NCBI GenBank assembly: GCA_041395625.1
Contig: JAWLAE010000002.1
Coordinates: 930,001-994,000, forward strand
Source of the DNA: CADEED01 sp041395625
GTDB taxonomy: Bacteria > Pseudomonadota > Gammaproteobacteria > Steroidobacterales > Steroidobacteraceae
Direction: 5' to 3'
DNA length: 64,000 nucleotides
The position numbers and the translations under genes are program-made. Under the pieces are notes generated by a model. The model was not told where the DNA came from and did no database searches. It saw nothing but the letters and a program-made list of their open reading frames with translations. Of the stretch, positions 37,397-45,774 are shown piece by piece (position 1 is the stretch's first letter; every line of letters begins with the position of its first letter).

Positions 37397-38415
37397 CCCT
37401 TCGCGGCAGTCAATTGCTCGACACTGACGCCTGACGGAGACGTGGCCAACTTGATGACGACACAGCCATAAGGAAAGAGATTCACAGGCGCGCTGGTCTG
37501 GCGTCGGTCAGCAACTGATTTGCGGGCGAGCTTGCCATCAGACCAGGTCCGGAGACTGACCCAACCAAAATTCGGCGGCCCGGCGCGATCCGAGAAGTCT
37601 CGGCCGTCCGCCCCACGCAGCTGAATCATCGCCACCGACCCTTCGGCTGCCGCACGCGGATGGACCCAGACAACCTCGCGCTGCACATCTGCTACGAAAT
37701 TGTGCGGCCAGCCGTACAGGTTCGGGCCAGCCTTGGCAGCAGGTCCCTTGTCCGTGAGCACCCTGCGCCAACCAAAGTGTTGTTCGTAGAACCGCAAGTC
37801 AGCCTCGAGATCGCTCGTCGTCGCAAAAGCATTGTTAGGGCGCGACAGCGCGTTTACTCCCATCGTCCATTCGGGACCCAACGCGGGTTCTTCCCGTTCG
37901 ATCAAGCCGACGACCAGGCTATCGGGGCCCTGGAAGATCGCCTCCGCGACCGAGTACTCCTCGACGGCGAACCGAACCGGCTGCGCGTAGGGGCGCCAGC
38001 CGGCACTTTGCAGGCGAGCGAATGCGACATCGATGTCTCGTACCCGGACGTTCAATCCCATGATGCCGCCGGTGTCGAAGAACTGCCCGGCTGAGCGGAT
38101 CTCCATTTGCGCACCTGCATTGGCGAGTTCAACAAGCCGAATGTAGCCGCGGTTGGCGCCCGGCTCCGCCAGCAGCGACATTCTGCCCGTCGCACCCACA
38201 GGCAGGCGCCAAAAGCGAATCAACTGCGGTGACAAAGGCCCCGTGTGACGACGCTCATAGCCCGCCGTTTCCAGGAAGAATTGCTCGGATCTCTCGAGCT
38301 GGCGAACGATCGCAACCGCCTCGACCCATCCGTCGACCTTCTCGGGCTGCGCGGCTGAAGCCTTCGTCGCCGCGGAAACTAACAGTGCCAGCAAGAGCGT
38401 ACGCGCCATGTTCAT
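37387..38415 (-). CDS. Exported VOC-superfamily (glyoxalase-like) protein
   Basis: A 342-residue protein with a signal peptide (cleavage near A22, ASA-AQ) and two vicinal-oxygen-chelate-like modules: VEAVAIVRQLERSEQFFLETAGY (about 31-53) and NNAFATTSDLEADLRFYEQHFGWRR (about 194-218). Export is unusual for this fold. No metal-binding triad can be assigned by eye. ATG 38415 overlaps the LysE stop (ATGA); ATG 38409 is an alternative. Function unknown. Confidence 0.6.
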   Translation of the reverse strand: MNMARTLLLALLVSAATKASAAQPEKVDGWVEAVAIVRQLERSEQFFLETAGYERRHTGPLSPQLIRFWRLPVGATGRMSLLAEPGANRGYIRLVELANAGAQMEIRSAGQFFDTGGIMGLNVRVRDIDVAFARLQSAGWRPYAQPVRFAVEEYSVAEAIFQGPDSLVVGLIEREEPALGPEWTMGVNALSRPNNAFATTSDLEADLRFYEQHFGWRRVLTDKGPAAKAGPNLYGWPHNFVADVQREVVWVHPRAAAEGSVAMIQLRGADGRDFSDRAGPPNFGWVSLRTWSDGKLARKSVADRRQTSAPVNLFPYGCVVIKLATSPSGVSVEQLTAAKGCP

Positions 38416-39026
38416 CCCAATGCTAACCAGACACCAACGCCAACCATCAGACTACCGGCGATGCGATTGAGCCAGCGCGCCTTGCCACGTCGATGCAATT
38501 GTTCGCTCAGCATACGGCCACCGTTGGCATAGATCTGCAGGCACGTGAATTCGATGATCAGCATGACGGCAAGCAACGCCAGCAATTGCGGCATCAATGG
38601 CCGATCCTGGTTGATGAAGGGCGGCAGGAGCGCGACGAAAAACGCCCACGCCTTCGGGTTCGCTACTGCGGTCACGAAACCCTGCAAGGCCAGCGAGGAA
38701 CGGGAGCGGCCGCGATTATTCGTCGATTGTGCTGGTAACTGCGGCTCGGCATGCCAGGTTTGCCAACCCATATAGAGCAGATAGGCAGCACCCACCCACT
38801 TGAAGACAGCAAACGCCGTGGGCGCCTTGAGCAACATGGCCGCCACGCCCAGCACCGCGGCGGTGCCGACCAATGCAATACCCGCCAGCTCGCCTGCCAT
38901 CATCCACATGGCGCGACGCGCGCCGATACTAATGCCGAGCGACATCGCGAGCGTCATGCACAAACCCGGGGACAGGGAAACCAGAAAGAAGCTGACGGCG
39001 AACGCAGTGAGTAAGGTGATATCCAT
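38412..39026 (-). CDS. LysE/RhtB-family amino acid exporter
   Basis: ATG 39026 gives 204 residues with six membrane helices and the family hallmarks: SPGLCMTLAMSLG near residue 19, FKWVGAAYLLYMGWQTW (about 70-86), and FVTAVANPKAWAFFVALLPPFI. Members export amino acids or homoserine lactone-like compounds; the substrate is not predictable. It starts eight bases from the serine hydrolase stop, on the same strand. Confidence 0.85.
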   Translation of the reverse strand: MDITLLTAFAVSFFLVSLSPGLCMTLAMSLGISIGARRAMWMMAGELAGIALVGTAAVLGVAAMLLKAPTAFAVFKWVGAAYLLYMGWQTWHAEPQLPAQSTNNRGRSRSSLALQGFVTAVANPKAWAFFVALLPPFINQDRPLMPQLLALLAVMLIIEFTCLQIYANGGRMLSEQLHRRGKARWLNRIAGSLMVGVGVWLALG

Positions 39027-39033
39027 GGCACAA

Positions 39034-40530
39034 CTACCAATCAACCGCTCGCTGTTTGTCAGAACCCGGGTACCCGCATGCTGTCGGCTGCGCATCGACT
39101 GGCAGGCGCTTCAGCGTCGCATCCAGGAACATCGACCTGAGGTACATGGTGGTCGGTTCAGTGCCCCCGCCGAAGCCGATCCAATAGTCGACTCCCGGAA
39201 CATAGAAAACGTCGGGAGAGACTTGGAACATGTCGTGCTTCAGTCCGCAGTCGAGTCGGAAGCTGAGACCCGCTGAATCTACTTCCACAGTCGCGACGCC
39301 GCTTCCTTCCGATAGGTAGTGGCCAGCGGCACTCGCCTGCCCCTCACGCGTGATCTCCACGAAAGGCGCGGATGCATCAACTCGCACGGCGCGGCCAGCC
39401 AGAGCGTCTACCAGGTTACGCTGCAAGGAGATGACTTGCCATGGCGGCATCGTGCTGTTGGTTACAAGCGCAAGCGATTCGTCTCGTTCGCGATCCCAAT
39501 AAACAAGACTGTGAAACGCATTCAGACTGCCCGTGTAGTAGCAGCGGAATCCAGAGTCGTCGCAGTACCAGCTGAGTGCAGTGATCGCGGAAGGCGCCCC
39601 GCCAATCAAGGGGCGATGCTGGCCGGCCGAGAACACTTTAGCAGGGAGGGCAGTGCCAGCAGCATTGGCGCTTGCCCAGCGACCAAGGTCCGACGCGGAG
39701 AAATACAGGTTGGACGCGCCCAGGAACGCCTCCATGTCGAACACATCGAACAGTTGCCACCGGGCATCGTGCCAGCGATAGCCCAACGTACGAACACCTT
39801 CCCAATCCGCCAACCGCGCTGGACGCGCAATAGTGTTCTGCATGCCCAGCCCGGAGAAGAATCGCTCTCGTAGGAACGTCTCGTAGCTCTGCCCGGTAAC
39901 GTTCTCGATGATGAGCGCGGCAACGTCAAAGCCCAGATTCGAATACTCGAACCGCGAACCCGGTTGGAACCGGGGCACAGGCGAATGCTTCGCCACCACG
40001 CGAAGCAACGCCTGCGTGGTGCGTACCTCGTTCTCCGCGAAGTATGGATCGAAGAATTCATAGTAGGGAGGCAGACCGTTACTGTGGGAAATCAGATGCC
40101 GCACCGTCGTCTGCTCGTGCGGGTACTCCGCAACGTACCGCGTCACAGGAGCGTCAAGTTCGATCCGACCCTCGTAGGCAAGCCACCACACGGCGGCTGC
40201 AGTGAACGTCTTGGCCAACGATGCGCCATCGGAGGGTGTATCCGGCGTGAATGTAAGTCCAGCGGATCGATTGGCGAGCCCGAAGCCGCGCTGGTAAATG
40301 ACTTGCCCTGCTCGCGAGAGAACGATCGCTCCGCTGAATTGATTCGCAGCAACCAAAGGCGCTACGACAGCGTCGACCTGAGTCGCAAGGCGCTGCTGCA
40401 TGCCAACATTGACGCAGCCCGTAAGAATGGCGGTAGTAACCGTCAACAGCGAAATCGCAGCTCGTCTGAACCAAGCGGCAATTTTCCAGCCCTCAAGAAT
40501 CGTATCCTTGAGTGAGAGAACGCTCATCAT
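39034..40530 (-). CDS. Class C beta-lactamase-fold serine hydrolase lipoprotein
   Basis: ATG 40530 (or 40527, better spaced from the GGAG) gives 498 residues with a long lipoprotein signal and lipobox LTGC (C39). The SxxK nucleophile is S104-L-A-K107, the general base YSN is Y196-S-N, and a final beta-lactamase-like domain occupies about 60-370. The C-terminal 110 residues form a lipocalin-like beta domain seen in EstB/peptidase S12 relatives. It may be a carboxylesterase or D-aminopeptidase; a true beta-lactamase role is less likely. First gene of the minus-strand operon. Confidence 0.82.
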   Translation of the reverse strand: MMSVLSLKDTILEGWKIAAWFRRAAISLLTVTTAILTGCVNVGMQQRLATQVDAVVAPLVAANQFSGAIVLSRAGQVIYQRGFGLANRSAGLTFTPDTPSDGASLAKTFTAAAVWWLAYEGRIELDAPVTRYVAEYPHEQTTVRHLISHSNGLPPYYEFFDPYFAENEVRTTQALLRVVAKHSPVPRFQPGSRFEYSNLGFDVAALIIENVTGQSYETFLRERFFSGLGMQNTIARPARLADWEGVRTLGYRWHDARWQLFDVFDMEAFLGASNLYFSASDLGRWASANAAGTALPAKVFSAGQHRPLIGGAPSAITALSWYCDDSGFRCYYTGSLNAFHSLVYWDRERDESLALVTNSTMPPWQVISLQRNLVDALAGRAVRVDASAPFVEITREGQASAAGHYLSEGSGVATVEVDSAGLSFRLDCGLKHDMFQVSPDVFYVPGVDYWIGFGGGTEPTTMYLRSMFLDATLKRLPVDAQPTACGYPGSDKQRAVDW

Positions 40531-40630
40531 GCGCTCCAGGTTTCGACAGGAACGGCAGGCCAAGGGGCGTGCAAGCGCCTTCGCAGCATCCGCACGAGAT
40601 AGAGGTTAGGAGTCAATTGGGCGCGGTGGC

Positions 40631-41571
40631 TTAGAAACCAATGGAAACCTCGACCCGCTTCGATCGGTCGATCATCTCAAGGAAGTAGCTGTACCACAGC
40701 GTCTGGATCTCATCAATTGGCCCGATCAATCGCTCGAAATCCGCCACCGAACCTCCGAGCTTGGCAAGCTCCCTGGCAGCACCTGCAAACTCGCGCTCAG
40801 AATAATGAAACAGGAAATGCGTTAAGCTCCAATACTGTAAGTAGTACAGATTAACGTGCTGATTGATGTTCGGGCCCGTTCCGGCGATGAGATGGCGCAA
40901 CGGGATAATGCTGCCGGACGCAATATCGGACTCCAAGTCACCGCTCAGTTCGAGGGACCGCAACCACCAAACAGGATAAGCGGCCGCGTCGGCATCACCC
41001 AGATGTAGGCCGTCTCCGGAGAGTCGACTGGCTCCGGGTAGCTGGCGATCCCTTCGTTCAGCCAGCGCGCGGGCCGGTAGCCAGATCGCTGCCGTAGCAA
41101 CTGGTGAGTGGCCTCATGGATCATCCAATGATACGGATTATCGCCCGACTGAGCATATGCAAAGCAGCGAGGCAAGCGATAGTACGCCTCCGCCCACGGG
41201 CTTGCCTGATTGTATTGGCGAAACTGTGCACGATCGCGATAGAGCACCAGTTCCAAAGGCTCACCCTGCTCAGTCACATCAAAGAGCGCCGCATATGCCT
41301 TGTGCAGCGCCTCGACGGCTTCGGCCACCCTTGCGGTCTGTTCTTGTGTTGCCGTACTGTAGATCCTGTAGTTAGTTGTCAGTGTGATCACTGCCTCCGG
41401 CAGCAGCCCGAATTCTTGTTGCGCAACCTGATGGTTCTCGGGTAGCGGAGCATCGCGACTACAGCCGGCAACGATAGCAGCAGCGCAGACAAGGATCGCG
41501 AGGTTGTTTGGGCGTCGCGTTGATGCGATCACTTTACACTGCTTCCAATGCGCGCTTACTCCGGAGCTCAT
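40631..41571 (-). pseudogene. Frameshifted zincin-type (HExxH) lipoprotein
   Basis: Two overlapping minus-strand frames form one broken gene. The N-terminal part has a lipobox (VAGC) behind a GTG (41532) or ATG (41571) start, the metal-binding helix HEATH and the downstream Glu in WLNEGIASY, as in peptidase-MA/DUF1570-type gluzincins. The frame then fails near 41010-41035. The other frame resumes as RLSGDGLHLGDADAAAYPVWWL and runs to 40631. A one-base indel, or a sequencing error, explains both halves. In native form it would be an exported zinc protease-like lipoprotein of about 310 residues. Confidence 0.72.
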
Positions 41572-41684
41572 TTGGCCCCCACAATTCTTATCAGTACGCG
41601 TACGAATACTATCATCGCAGATTGCAAGTAAACGACTGCCAGCGCCCCATACATACCGGTGCAATCGCACGCGTCGTTACCGGC

Positions 41685-41697
41685 GGTCGGAGTCCAT
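41685..41697 (+). mobile_element. Relic right end of an IS1111-type element
   Basis: Thirteen bases match 11/13 of the right inverted repeat of the IS at 44330-45767. The match is flanked by the same preceding TTACCGGCGG-like bases and by a GTTAGGC core exactly nine bases outward, as at the intact insertion. No left end is visible nearby, so only a fragment survives. Confidence 0.6.
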
Positions 41698-41713
41698 GTA
41701 CGCATTGTTAGGC
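41698..41713 (-). other. Partial attC (R'' core) at the end of the cassette array
   Basis: GCCTAAC (minus strand, 41713-41707) follows the small membrane protein gene within eight bases, as in the other cassettes. The rest of the site is lost or replaced by IS-derived sequence. Confidence 0.55.
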
Positions 41714-41720
41714 GACATAC

Positions 41721-41993
41721 TTACCGCGGACTTCCTGCCGAAAGCGCTAGCGGCTTGCGGGCGCAGCGTTCGCGGATCAAGACGAAGCTCACCCCAATTA
41801 CAGCGTAGAGTCCAGCGTTCAGAAGAATCGAGCCGCAGATTAAGCCAAGAAAGAGAAGATCGTTGGTCGGGTCTGCCATGAGAAGCCAAAGCAGCATCCA
41901 GAACGGATACGACGCCACAAACAGCCAAAACACCGCGTACTCGATTGGACGGGGGGCATATGCAATCGCCGCCATGAGCAGTACCCACGTCAC
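41721..41993 (-). CDS. Small membrane protein of an integron cassette
   Basis: GTG 41993 gives 90 residues with three hydrophobic segments (VTWVLLMAAIAYAP, PIEYAVFWLFVASYPFWMLLWLLM, LLFLGLICGSILLNAGLYAVIGVSFVLI) and a basic C-terminus. An open frame continues up to 42149 but codes for low-quality sequence. Three-helix proteins of about 90-130 residues are common in chromosomal integron cassettes and their functions are unknown. An ATG at 41975 is another possible start. Confidence 0.55.
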   Translation of the reverse strand: MTWVLLMAAIAYAPRPIEYAVFWLFVASYPFWMLLWLLMADPTNDLLFLGLICGSILLNAGLYAVIGVSFVLIRERCARKPLALSAGSPR

Positions 41994-42000
41994 GGCTGGC

Positions 42001-42292
42001 AGACCAGGCCTGTGAGCGCGAAGAGACCGATCGTGCGAGACCGCCTGCCATATCGCCAACGACCTAGCCGCGCGGCAGTTCGTCGGCCGATGGGCATGTT
42101 CGGTTTGTCGTTCACGGGCGCTGAAACGACGAGCTATGCGCCGAGCCAAGACGTCGATACTCCTTATTGAGCATCGTCGTCCACTGCTATAGAAGAGTGC
42201 CGATTGGAATGCGCCGCCCTTTCATCGTATGGCATCTACCAAAAGCTCTAATCTCGGCCTGGGATTTGCTGCGCGAACGAGCCCCAATCGAT
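42001..42292 (-). other. Gene-free spacer with a decayed cassette start
   Basis: I find no supported gene. On the minus strand a good ribosome site (AAGGAG) and short open frames that stop after about 20 codons suggest the decayed 5' part of the downstream membrane-protein cassette. Confidence 0.35.
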
Positions 42293-42400
42293 TTCCAACG
42301 CGTCGGTGCCGACCTCGACCTCAATTGGATGCGCTGCGGTTGCTGTGCCATACGCTTGGCACTTTACTTTTCACGCGTGCGCTCCAGCCGGTTGTTAGCA
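42293..42400 (-). other. attC-like site (degenerate)
   Basis: The R''-like TGCTAAC (42400-42394 on the minus strand) follows the antitoxin-like gene within five bases. An imperfect GTTGGAA core lies at 42299-42293, with a GTGCCA/TGGCAC stem between. The body shares CACGCGTGCGCTC-like sequence with the attC at 47385-47472. The far boundary is uncertain. Confidence 0.45.
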
Positions 42401-42404
42401 TTCG

Positions 42405-42605
42405 CTACCATTTCTTGTACTTTGCGATCATCTCGCGCACTATTGGGACCAACTCGGTCGGAACTTCCATGACTGTGCCCGCAATTCCTTCGTGAGACGC
42501 TTCATCCTCAGCGACCGCCTCTTCCTCAGACTGCGATTCATAGTGACTCAGAACGCTCCGCACACGTCGTTCGTCCCAACCGGGTGGAAATTTGAGCTGT
42601 TTCAT
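42405..42605 (-). CDS. Small antitoxin-like protein of a decayed toxin pair
   Basis: A 66-residue acidic protein beginning MKQLKFPPGWDERRVR, with SEEEAVAEDEA in the middle and PTELVPIVREMIAKY near the end. I recall this family as a small partner gene of DUF4258-like proteins. Its ATG overlaps the toxin stop (ATGA, 42602-42605). It is intact while its partner is broken. Antitoxin activity is inferred from pairing only. Confidence 0.55.
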   Translation of the reverse strand: MKQLKFPPGWDERRVRSVLSHYESQSEEEAVAEDEASHEGIAGTVMEVPTELVPIVREMIAKYKKW

Positions 42606-42885
42606 GAGCGTATTCTGCGCCTCCTGCGCCGATAGGCAAACGCGGGTTTGCCCCGCAAGTCCTAGGCAGTTATCACAAATGCGCTGTTCGGCCGTGAATC
42701 AGGAACATAGCTTACTCGAAGCAGTCGGCCGCCAATCGTCTGACCTATCGCAACCCGAGAACCGTCTCGCCCCGGGAGATCTTCCCCTGGGTGAGCCAGG
42801 ACTTCCTCAACCTCGACTCGCGCACGTCGTGCTTGTAGATGTGCGGGGCGTCCGATTCAGAATCGATGTAGAAGCGGAGTTCCAT
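42602..42885 (-). pseudogene. Decayed DUF4258-like (BrnT/RelE-type) toxin gene
   Basis: Reading from ATG 42885: MELRFYIDSESDAPHIYKHDV, then a one-base loss near 42813-42817, after which the frame EVEEVLAHPGEDLPGRDGS continues into RVAIGQTIGGRLLRVSYVPD. An in-frame TAG at 42664-42662 replaces a residue expected to be Tyr, and the frame then runs to a basic RRRRRR tail and TGA at 42602. The pattern fits small DUF4258-type RNase-like toxins. Two inactivating lesions show it is no longer a full protein. Confidence 0.6.
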
Positions 42886-42912
42886 TGGTCAGGCTTCAGC
42901 TGGCGAAGTGCG

Positions 42913-42975
42913 ACGTCTCACGCCGCCCATCACGCGCGTGCGTTTTCGCACGGCGCGTGTATGGGCTTGTTATGC
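42913..42975 (-). other. attC-like site lacking its R' core
   Basis: GCATAAC (42975-42969, minus strand) follows the TPR gene stop. A long hairpin comes next: GCCCAT/ATGGGC outer stem and a 12-bp inner CACGCG...CGCGTG stem with one extrahelical base and an AAAA loop, typical of folded attC. The GTT of the R' end is missing, so recombination here should be impaired. Confidence 0.6.
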
Positions 42976-42981
42976 GATTCC

Positions 42982-43752
42982 TCATGAACGCGGCTCACGC
43001 ATCTTCGACTTGAGCATCTTCAAGAACTTCTTTGGCGGCTCACCGCCATACTGTCGTTCAAGCTTCACGTAACGCCAAGCGGTCGCATAGTCTCCTAGCC
43101 AATAGGAAGCACTGGCCCAAGATCCGTACACGTACGCGCTATTTGGTTGAAGCTGAAGTGCCTCTGTATAGTACTCAGACGACCTCTTAACATACGCAGT
43201 TTTTGTCTCATCGCTAAGTGACTCGTCCTGAACCGCACAGAGCGTGTGGACTCGTCCGGCGTCGGCTAGTTCTTCGGCCTTTCTCCGCAGCCCAAGTTCG
43301 AATGCCTTCTCCACAAATCTGCGGGCCTCACAGAATTCCTCTCGATCATTCAGTACGGCCATGAATCCGTAGTACACATCTGGATTGTTCCGGTTCAGGA
43401 GCCATCCTTGATTGAAGCGTCGCATCGCCGTGGAGAGGTCGTCTTGGAAGTAGTAGCGAAATCCTTGGTCTACAAACCGCGTGCTTGCAGCCTCGCGGCT
43501 TCCGAACTCCTTAGTAGTACCTTCGATCAACGCGTCGTCGGCGCCCTTGAGAAGAGGGTCGGCCTGCCGATCCAGACCTCCGTACATCGGAATCTCGCCC
43601 GGATCTAGTGCTCTGTTCTGTGAGCCCACCGCGGGGCTCAAGACCAACAGAGCAGCGCACACTGCAGCAGTTCTATTTCTCGTTCGATTGCCCGCATAGC
43701 GCCGCGCATCAGCGACGCGTAGATGCCCTAGACACAGGACCAATTTATTCAT
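42982..43752 (-). CDS. Exported TPR-like protein of a cassette
   Basis: ATG 43752 gives 256 residues with a long signal sequence (hydrophobic core AAVCAALLVLSPAVGS near residue 30-45). The mature part has helical repeat pairs (RFNQGWLLNRNNPDVYYGFMAVL, RRFVEKAFELG, YYTEALQLQPNSAYVYGSWASASYWLGDYATAW), similar to tetratricopeptide/Sel1 repeats. It lies in the cassette array, immediately downstream of a truncated attC fragment. Function unknown. Confidence 0.65.
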   Translation of the reverse strand: MNKLVLCLGHLRVADARRYAGNRTRNRTAAVCAALLVLSPAVGSQNRALDPGEIPMYGGLDRQADPLLKGADDALIEGTTKEFGSREAASTRFVDQGFRYYFQDDLSTAMRRFNQGWLLNRNNPDVYYGFMAVLNDREEFCEARRFVEKAFELGLRRKAEELADAGRVHTLCAVQDESLSDETKTAYVKRSSEYYTEALQLQPNSAYVYGSWASASYWLGDYATAWRYVKLERQYGGEPPKKFLKMLKSKMREPRS

Positions 43753-43783
43753 GACGCATGCTCGCTGTATGCGCTTGTTATAC
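43753..43783 (-). other. Truncated attC remnant between two cassette genes
   Basis: A GTATAAC R'' core (43783-43777 on the minus strand) right after the upstream stop is followed by only about 25 bases and then the TPR gene start, with no R' core. The CGCATAC/GCATGCG arms could form a short stem. This looks like the scar of a deletion that fused two cassettes. Confidence 0.5.
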
Positions 43784-43784
43784 G

Positions 43785-44219
43785 TCACTTGGCACCGCCG
43801 AATAGGCTAGGCATGTTGTCGTTCCAGAAGAACGAGTTGAGAACCCAGCCTTCGGGTGAGCGATAAAAATAGAACATCCACGGGAGCGCGTGGCGCTGCG
43901 TTTTCTCAATATAAGTGAGCCGCAGCAGTGACTGCCCAACTTTAGCCTGGTCGACAAACTCGTATCCAGCGGCGGCGCCGAAGCGACTGCCGACCAACTC
44001 CCGCTGAGCCTTCGAATTCAAAGCTGTTGCATCGAACTCTGAGCTCGGAACGATCGTGTACGGCTTCATTAGTGCGAAGGCGGCAGTCAGATCACCAGCA
44101 CCCACTCGTGCCATTACGCTATCCGCGAATGGCCGGATTTCTGCTTCGGTTTTCAGCACGTCGGCATCTGCAACATTCACGCCGATAGTTGCCAACACAA
44201 GGAACGCTAAGAAACGCAT
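43785..44219 (-). CDS. Small exported cassette protein of unknown function
   Basis: A 144-residue protein with a clear signal peptide (MRFLAFLVLATIGVNVADA, cleavage near residue 19). The mature domain has an alpha-beta pattern with IRPFADSVMARVGAGDLTAAF and a C-terminal WMFYFYRSPEGWVLNSFFWND, reminiscent of small NTF2-like or DUF4019-type periplasmic proteins. A GGGGGTG ribosome site precedes ATG. It starts 19 bases after a GTTATGC attC boundary, as expected for a cassette gene. Confidence 0.62.
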   Translation of the reverse strand: MRFLAFLVLATIGVNVADADVLKTEAEIRPFADSVMARVGAGDLTAAFALMKPYTIVPSSEFDATALNSKAQRELVGSRFGAAAGYEFVDQAKVGQSLLRLTYIEKTQRHALPWMFYFYRSPEGWVLNSFFWNDNMPSLFGGAK

Positions 44220-44431
44220 GACACCCCCAAGAGTGACGCATAACGCTTGAGCTCACGGGCAACGGCGCACCTGGCGCTGATGTTGCCCTTGCTGCAAGAG
44301 CCGTGACAGGCGCCCGTTGGCTCGTACAGTGATGGGATGGACTCCTCCCATTTGGGATCCGGCATCATGTTGCCTGCTGGCCTCATATGTGTGGTGGGTG
44401 TCAGCGCTAGCCCTAACAGAAGGAGTCCGTC

Positions 44432-45489
44432 ATGTATGCTACGACTGTCGCGGTGGATTTGGCAAAAAGCGTTTTCGAGTTAGCGGTGGCCGATGGGACA
44501 TGGGCCGTCCGTGAACGCCATCGGCTCACCCGGGCGCAGTTTGAGCGCTTTTTCGACAACCGGGCGGTGGATCGGGTGCTGCTGGAAGCCTGCGGCAGCG
44601 CGCACCACTGGGCCCGAGTGCTCGCAGCACGTGGCATCGAGGTGGTGCTCATTCCGCCGCGGTACGTCCGGCCGTACGTCAAGCGCAACAAGACCGATGC
44701 CGCCGATGCGGCGGCGCTGCTCGAGGCGGCCCGCTGCGCCGATATTCGGCCCGTGCGGGTGAAGTCGATCGAGCAACAGAGTTTGCAAGCCCTGTATCGC
44801 ACGCGTTCTCCGTGGATGGGCACCCGCACCGCACGGATCAATGCGCTGCGCGGCTTCTGTCGCGAGTTCGGCATCACGATCGCCGTCGGTGCGCGCGTCG
44901 GCGTTGAGCAAGTGGCGCGACTACTGGCCGATCCCGCCACGGCGATTCCGGCGCTGCTGCGCACGACCCTGCGCGCCGTGCTCGAGGAGATCCGGCTGCT
45001 GGAGCTGCGCATCGCCGAACTCGAACGCGAGCTCGGCCAGTTGGCCCAGCAGTCCCCGGCCTGCGTGACGTTGTTGTCGGTGCCAGGGGTCGGGCTACTC
45101 ACCGCCACGGCGATGTCACGCATTTCCAGGACGCCCGACACTTCGCCTCCTGGTTCGGCCTCACACCCAAAGAACAATCTTCCGGCAACTCGCGTCATCT
45201 CGGGCGCATCAGCAAGCGCGGCGATCGGTACCTGCGCATGCTGTTGACGCATGGCGCACGCTCCGTGCTGCAAGCTGCCACCATCGCGCAGCGCTGCCAT
45301 CGACCGCTCGATCCACTGCGCACCTGGGCGCTCGCCGTGCAGTCTCGAACCCATCGCAACAAAGCTGTTTGCGCGCTCGCCAACAAACTTGCCCGCATCT
45401 GCTTTGCGACCTTGCGCGATGCCGAGCCGTACCATGGCACTCAGACCGCTCGCAAACTTCGCCGCCGTGCCTACGCAGTGACGGCCTAG
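44432..45489 (+). pseudogene. Frameshifted IS110/IS1111 transposase
   Basis: The N-terminal RuvC-like DEDD domain is visible from ATG 44432: VAVDLAKSVFELAV (first Asp), LLEACGSAHHWAR (Glu) and KRNKTDAADAAAL (DxxD). The C-terminal Tnp20 domain with the catalytic Ser region continues in another frame: DARHFASWFGLTPKEQSSGNSRHLGRISKRGDRYLRMLL, then to the stop at 45489. The break near 45111 also removes roughly six residues expected after LLTATA, so a small deletion rather than a slippage signal is likely. The element probably cannot transpose by itself. Confidence 0.82.
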
Positions 45490-45751
45490 CGCAACACCCT
45501 AACATTTACTCTACTTCACCCACCACCGCTTGCCACGAGACTGATCGCCCAGCATGGCCACCAGGGTCGCTACCGCCTCGATGAACGCCGTTAACAAATC
45601 CGGCATCTCTACTGCCGTTGACAGCGATTGGCGCGTCGAGGTTGCAGATTCCATCTCGGCACGGGCTATCAAAAGCCCACCTCTGATGCCGGATATACGA
45701 CTGCAAGCTTCCCCTCTCACGCCAGCACTATCGATCGGTCTCTTTACCGGC
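45490..45751 (+). ncRNA. Candidate seekRNA/bridge RNA region of the IS
   Basis: In IS1111-group elements the guide RNA is encoded downstream of the transposase, before the right repeat. This 262-base gene-free stretch occupies that position and contains hairpins (for example GGGCT/AGCCC around 45662-45677) and a CCTAAC hexamer at 45499-45504 identical to the attC core next to the insertion. No promoter or processing site is demonstrated; the assignment is by position and family. Confidence 0.45.
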
Positions 45752-45774
45752 GGGAGGAGTCCATATACGATGGG

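Larger units (their letters stand above)
44330..45767 (+). mobile_element. IS110-family (IS1111 subgroup) insertion in attC
   Basis: Perfect 13-bp subterminal inverted repeats (44337-44349 and 45752-45764, motif ATGGACTCCTCCC) flank a DEDD-type transposase gene. Subterminal repeats set back from the ends by about 7 and 3 bases are characteristic of IS1111. The exact outer ends are set by that rule and are approximate. About 260 noncoding bases lie between the transposase stop and the right repeat. Confidence 0.82.

Noticed and set aside
41677..42051. Alternative 124-codon frame overlapping the small membrane protein.
   Set aside because: Its translation is low-complexity, while the competing frame has three clean hydrophobic helices.
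45506..45720. A 69-codon minus-strand frame downstream of the transposase.
   Set aside because: It lies in the IS noncoding end, has no ribosome site and no known counterpart.
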